Shown here piece after piece: positions 41,632 to 44,306 of a stretch of 44,306 nt of DNA. The stretch's first letter is position 1. Each line of letters starts with the position of its first letter. Under the pieces are notes generated by a model. The model was given only the letters and a program-made list of their open reading frames with translations. It ran no database searches and was not told the origin of the DNA. Both the position numbers and the translations under genes were made by a program. This DNA comes from Deltaproteobacteria bacterium (lineage in GTDB: Bacteria; Myxococcota_A; Polyangia; Polyangiales; Polyangiaceae): positions 1-44,306 of the forward strand of contig QJWJ01000523.1 of assembly GCA_003235365.1 (NCBI GenBank), read 5' to 3'.

Positions 41632-43293
41632 ATGTATCAGTACGACTCCTACGACCAACTCATCGTCGAGCAGCGCGCCAAGCAGTTTCATGGCCAAGTC
41701 CAGCGCCGACTGTCTGGCGAGATCACAGAGCTCGAGTTCAAGCCGTTGCGTTTGCAGAACGGTTTGTACATGCAGCTGCACGCGTACATGTTGCGCGTCG
41801 CCGTTCCGTACGGGCTGCTCAACAGCAAGCAAGTGCGCAAACTCGCGCACATCGCACGCACTTACGACCGGGGCTACGGTCACTTCACGACGCGCCAGAA
41901 CATCCAGTACAACTGGCCCAAGCTCGAGGACGTGCCGAAGATCCTCGAAGAACTGGCGAGCGTACAGATGCAGGCCATTCAAACCAGTGGCAACTGCATT
42001 CGCAACACGACGAGCGACCCGTTCGCCGGCGTCTCGCCCGACGAGCTCGAAGATCCGCGTCCCTACTGCGAGTTGATCCGTCAGTGGTCGACGCTCCACC
42101 CCGAGTTCGCGTTCTTGCCGCGCAAGTTCAAGATCGCCGTGACCGGGACGCCCGACAAGGATCGCGCGGCGATTCGCTTCCACGACATCGGCGTGCGCAT
42201 CGTGCGCAACGACGCGGGTGAACGCGGCTTCCAGATCTGGGTCGGCGGTGGTTTGGGCCGCACGCCCTTCATCGCCAGTGTCGTGCGCGAGTTCTTGCCG
42301 TACGAACACCTGCTGAGTTACCTCGAAGCGATCCTGCGCGTGTACAACCTGCACGGGCGCCGGGACAACAAGTACAAGGCTCGCATCAAGATCCTCGTCA
42401 GCGAGCTGGGCGTCGCCGAGTTTACGAAGCAGGTCGAAGCCGAGTGGGCGACGTTCAAGGACGGCGCCATGAAGCTGACCGACGCCGAGCTCGACCGTAT
42501 GCGCGAAGCGTTCACCCCGCCCCAGTATGACCCGGACGCAAAACCGGTCGATCTGGCCGCGGCCCAGCTCACCGGCGACCGCCGCTACGGGCAGTGGTTG
42601 CGCAACAACGTGCAGCCCCACAAGCAGCCGGGCTACAGCATTGTCGTGCTCTCACTCAAGACGCCGGGCATCCCGCCCGGTGACGTCAGTGACACGCAAA
42701 TGGACGCCGTCGCCAATTTGGCGGACAAGTTCAGCATGGGGCGAGTGGTGGTGACCCACGCACAGAACCTGGTGCTCTCGGACGTCAAGCAGCAGGACCT
42801 TCCGGAGCTGTTCACTCAGTTGGTCAAGCTGGACATGGCAACGCCGAACTTCGACCGCGTCACCGACGCCATTTGCTGCCCGGGGCTCGACTACTGCGCC
42901 CTGGCCAACGCACGCTCGATTCCGGTCGCTCTCGAGATCTCCGAGCGTTTCGCCGACATCGACTACCAGAACGACATCGGCCAGTGCAGCATCAAGATAT
43001 CTGGCTGCATCAACGCCTGTGGTCATCACCACGTCGGTAACATCGGCATTCTCGGCATCGACAAGCACGGTGAAGAGCACTACCAACTGATGCTCGGCGG
43101 CTGCGAAAGCGACTCCGCGTCGATCGGTAAGGTCGTGGGCCCCGCCTTCAAGCAAGGCGAAGTCGTCGGGGCGTTGGAGAACGTCCTGCGCAAGTACCTC
43201 GACGTCCGCTCGTCTGAAGACGAGACCTTCCTCGAATGTTTCCGCCGGCTCGGCATGCAGCCGTTCAAGGAGGCCGCGTATGCAAATCATTAA
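41632..43293 (+). CDS. cysI: Sulfite (or nitrite) reductase, siroheme [4Fe-4S] subunit
   Basis: Reduces sulfite to sulfide in six electrons. The 553-residue product is a complete single-chain siroheme reductase with two ferredoxin-like halves: RTYDRGYGHFTTRQNIQYNW (about 76-95), siroheme-side TSGNCIRNTTSDPFAG and the cluster ligands C416-x5-C422 and C459-x3-C463 in ICCPGLDYC and SGCINACGHHH. No flavoprotein (CysJ) follows, so electrons probably come from ferredoxin. Neighbours DUF2849 and DUF934 favour sulfite over nitrite as substrate. It overlaps the next gene by 14 nt. Confidence 0.9.
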   Translation: MYQYDSYDQLIVEQRAKQFHGQVQRRLSGEITELEFKPLRLQNGLYMQLHAYMLRVAVPYGLLNSKQVRKLAHIARTYDRGYGHFTTRQNIQYNWPKLEDVPKILEELASVQMQAIQTSGNCIRNTTSDPFAGVSPDELEDPRPYCELIRQWSTLHPEFAFLPRKFKIAVTGTPDKDRAAIRFHDIGVRIVRNDAGERGFQIWVGGGLGRTPFIASVVREFLPYEHLLSYLEAILRVYNLHGRRDNKYKARIKILVSELGVAEFTKQVEAEWATFKDGAMKLTDAELDRMREAFTPPQYDPDAKPVDLAAAQLTGDRRYGQWLRNNVQPHKQPGYSIVVLSLKTPGIPPGDVSDTQMDAVANLADKFSMGRVVVTHAQNLVLSDVKQQDLPELFTQLVKLDMATPNFDRVTDAICCPGLDYCALANARSIPVALEISERFADIDYQNDIGQCSIKISGCINACGHHHVGNIGILGIDKHGEEHYQLMLGGCESDSASIGKVVGPAFKQGEVVGALENVLRKYLDVRSSEDETFLECFRRLGMQPFKEAAYANH

Positions 43294-43771
43294 AGACCGC
43301 AAGATCCAGGAAGACGGGTGGCTGCTGTTGCCCGAAGGCGCCACGGTGCCCGACGAGGCAGACGTCATCGTGAGCGTCGCGCGCTGGAATCGAGAGCGCG
43401 ATGCCCTATTGCGTCGCGCCGGAAAGACGGGCGTCGTGGTGCGCAGCGACGAGTCGCCGCTGGACATCGTCGAGCCGAGTAGCTTGCCGCTCATCGCCAT
43501 CGACTTTCCAAAGTTCAGCGACGGACGTGGGTACTCGACGGCGCGGCTGCTGCGTGAACGCATCGAGTATCGAGGTGAACTGCGCGCCGTGGGCAACGTG
43601 CTGCGCGACCAGCTGTTTTACATGTTGCGCTGCGGGATCGATTCGTTCGCGTTGCAGTCGGGCAAGGACGTGCAGGGCGCGCTCGAAGCCTTCGACGAAT
43701 TCACCGTGACTTACCAGGCCGCGGCAGACGAACGGCGGCCGATCTACCGCCGGGCGCCACGCGGCGCTTGA
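43280..43771 (+). CDS. DUF934-family protein of the sulfite-reductase operon
   Basis: A 163-residue protein with the DUF934 signature: an N-terminal IIKDRKIQEDGWLLL, then central DIVEPSSLPLIAIDFPKFSDGRGYSTARLLRER in outline and DQLFYMLRCGIDSFAL. DUF934 genes are linked to cysI in many proteobacteria and are needed for efficient sulfite reduction; the mechanism is not known. ATG 43280 lies inside the cysI end (14 nt overlap). It is followed by a hairpin, the likely operon end. Confidence 0.88.
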   Translation: MQIIKDRKIQEDGWLLLPEGATVPDEADVIVSVARWNRERDALLRRAGKTGVVVRSDESPLDIVEPSSLPLIAIDFPKFSDGRGYSTARLLRERIEYRGELRAVGNVLRDQLFYMLRCGIDSFALQSGKDVQGALEAFDEFTVTYQAAADERRPIYRRAPRGA

Positions 43772-43808
43772 CGCATCACCGCGTCCTGATCTTCCTGGCC
43801 CTCGTGCT

Positions 43809-43831
43809 GCGGCAATCAACATGATTGCCGC
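43809..43831 (+). terminator. Probable terminator after the sulfite-reductase operon
   Basis: GCGGCAATCA and TGATTGCCGC form a perfect 10-bp stem over an ACA loop, 38 nt after the DUF934 stop. No strong T-run follows, but the perfect stem and position fit termination. Confidence 0.6.
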
Positions 43832-44306
43832 GATAGCCCGATTGGCGCGGGTGGTGGCGCGTTTCGAAGTTTCGTGTCCCCCGTCTCGGCGGGGAGACGA
43901 TGGCGCGGTGCGTCGAGTGGTGGCGCCGCAGCGGGGGTGAGTGGAGCTGCTGATTGACTGATTGACAGCAGACCGCGATGTGCGCGCACCGGTCACCCGA
44001 CGGGTCCGCGCGTGTTGAAAGCCTTGCCTGTCGCTGGGGATCCTCCCAAAAGGCGGGTTCCTCGGCGGGCCGCGTCGAAAGCACTCGGGCTTGGGGCAAC
44101 GGTCGGTGTTGGCCCTCGCGCCGTGTCGGGTTTGGTTGGCGACTCGCCAAATCAGCGTATTTGGCCGCCCAGTAGCGTCGCTGGGTGTGTGTTGGGTGAA
44201 CGAAGGCATGCGCGCCGTGAACCATCGGCGCGCGATGGACGCCGCCGAGTGCACATCTGTCGATGGTAGTACCGGTGTAGGTACGGTGGGGTGAAGCGGC
44301 GCCGAG
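43832..44306. other. Right-end gene-free region with two small repeats
   Basis: About 475 bp to the window edge without a supportable gene; short frames on both strands have random-looking Arg/Ser/Pro-rich products. Two features are seen: TGATTGAC repeated twice in tandem (43951-43966) inside flanking CTGCT/AGCAG arms (43947-43971), and GTACC/GGTAC arms over a 6-nt gap (44269-44284), possibly part of the promoter or operator of a gene beyond the edge. Confidence 0.5.

Noticed and set aside
43406..44254. Minus-strand frame at the right edge
   Set aside because: Overlaps DUF934 and has a random-looking product. The 43776-44225 frame on the same strand is similar.
1..44306. CRISPR arrays, insertion sequences, phage genes or integration sites
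   Set aside because: No regularly spaced repeats, transposase-like frame or terminal inverted repeats were seen; gene order and codon use look continuous.

Overview
The window is a dense, GC-rich bacterial chromosome segment. Its protein types fit Myxococcota, probably Polyangia: a giant Ser/Thr kinase, several lipoproteins, a Cys-rich VWA lipoprotein, a complete-looking menaquinone gene run, and GTG/TTG starts with 1-11 nt gene overlaps. This assignment is inferred from gene content; no rRNA or other marker is present. I saw no insertion sequence, phage gene, CRISPR array, tRNA or rRNA, so it looks like core chromosome rather than an island.

Layout. Positions 1-5035: truncated apt coupled to surE, a one-TM unknown protein, a BolA-family gene, a helical unknown protein and ferrochelatase hemH. 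Positions 5409-11307: a 1114-residue repeat/kinase protein that overlaps tail-to-tail with an O-antigen-ligase/TPR membrane protein. Positions 11383-16611: a MerC-domain protein, an NAD-dependent epimerase convergent with miaB, and a long-chain acyl-CoA synthetase. Positions 16665-20975: cmoB and trhP (both for wobble U34 modification of tRNA) transcribed divergently, then two small lipoproteins.

Positions 21092-25529 form the most interesting block: an Rrf2 regulator, cysK, an E1-like activating enzyme, a CysO-type sulfur carrier ending in Gly-Gly, a 103-residue 'mini-E1', cysM and a JAMM protease (Mec). This is a sulfur-carrier-protein route to cysteine. Its E1 lacks the usual N-terminal RYxRQ segment. 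That motif appears instead at the C-terminus of the E1 and again in the mini-E1, which has lost its ATP-binding loop.

Positions 25813-37145: a Rep-like helicase coupled to a CblC/QueG-like protein, then menG-menF-menD-menH-menA-menC-menE with mostly overlapping junctions; menB and a DHNA-CoA thioesterase are not in the window. Positions 37289-44306: a DUF4920 lipoprotein, a strong hairpin, a VWA lipoprotein, and a LysR regulator divergent from DUF2849-sulfite reductase-DUF934. The sulfite reductase would supply sulfide, and the CysO cluster and CysK would fix sulfide or carrier thiocarboxylate into cysteine, so the window holds two parts of one assimilation pathway about 15 kb apart.
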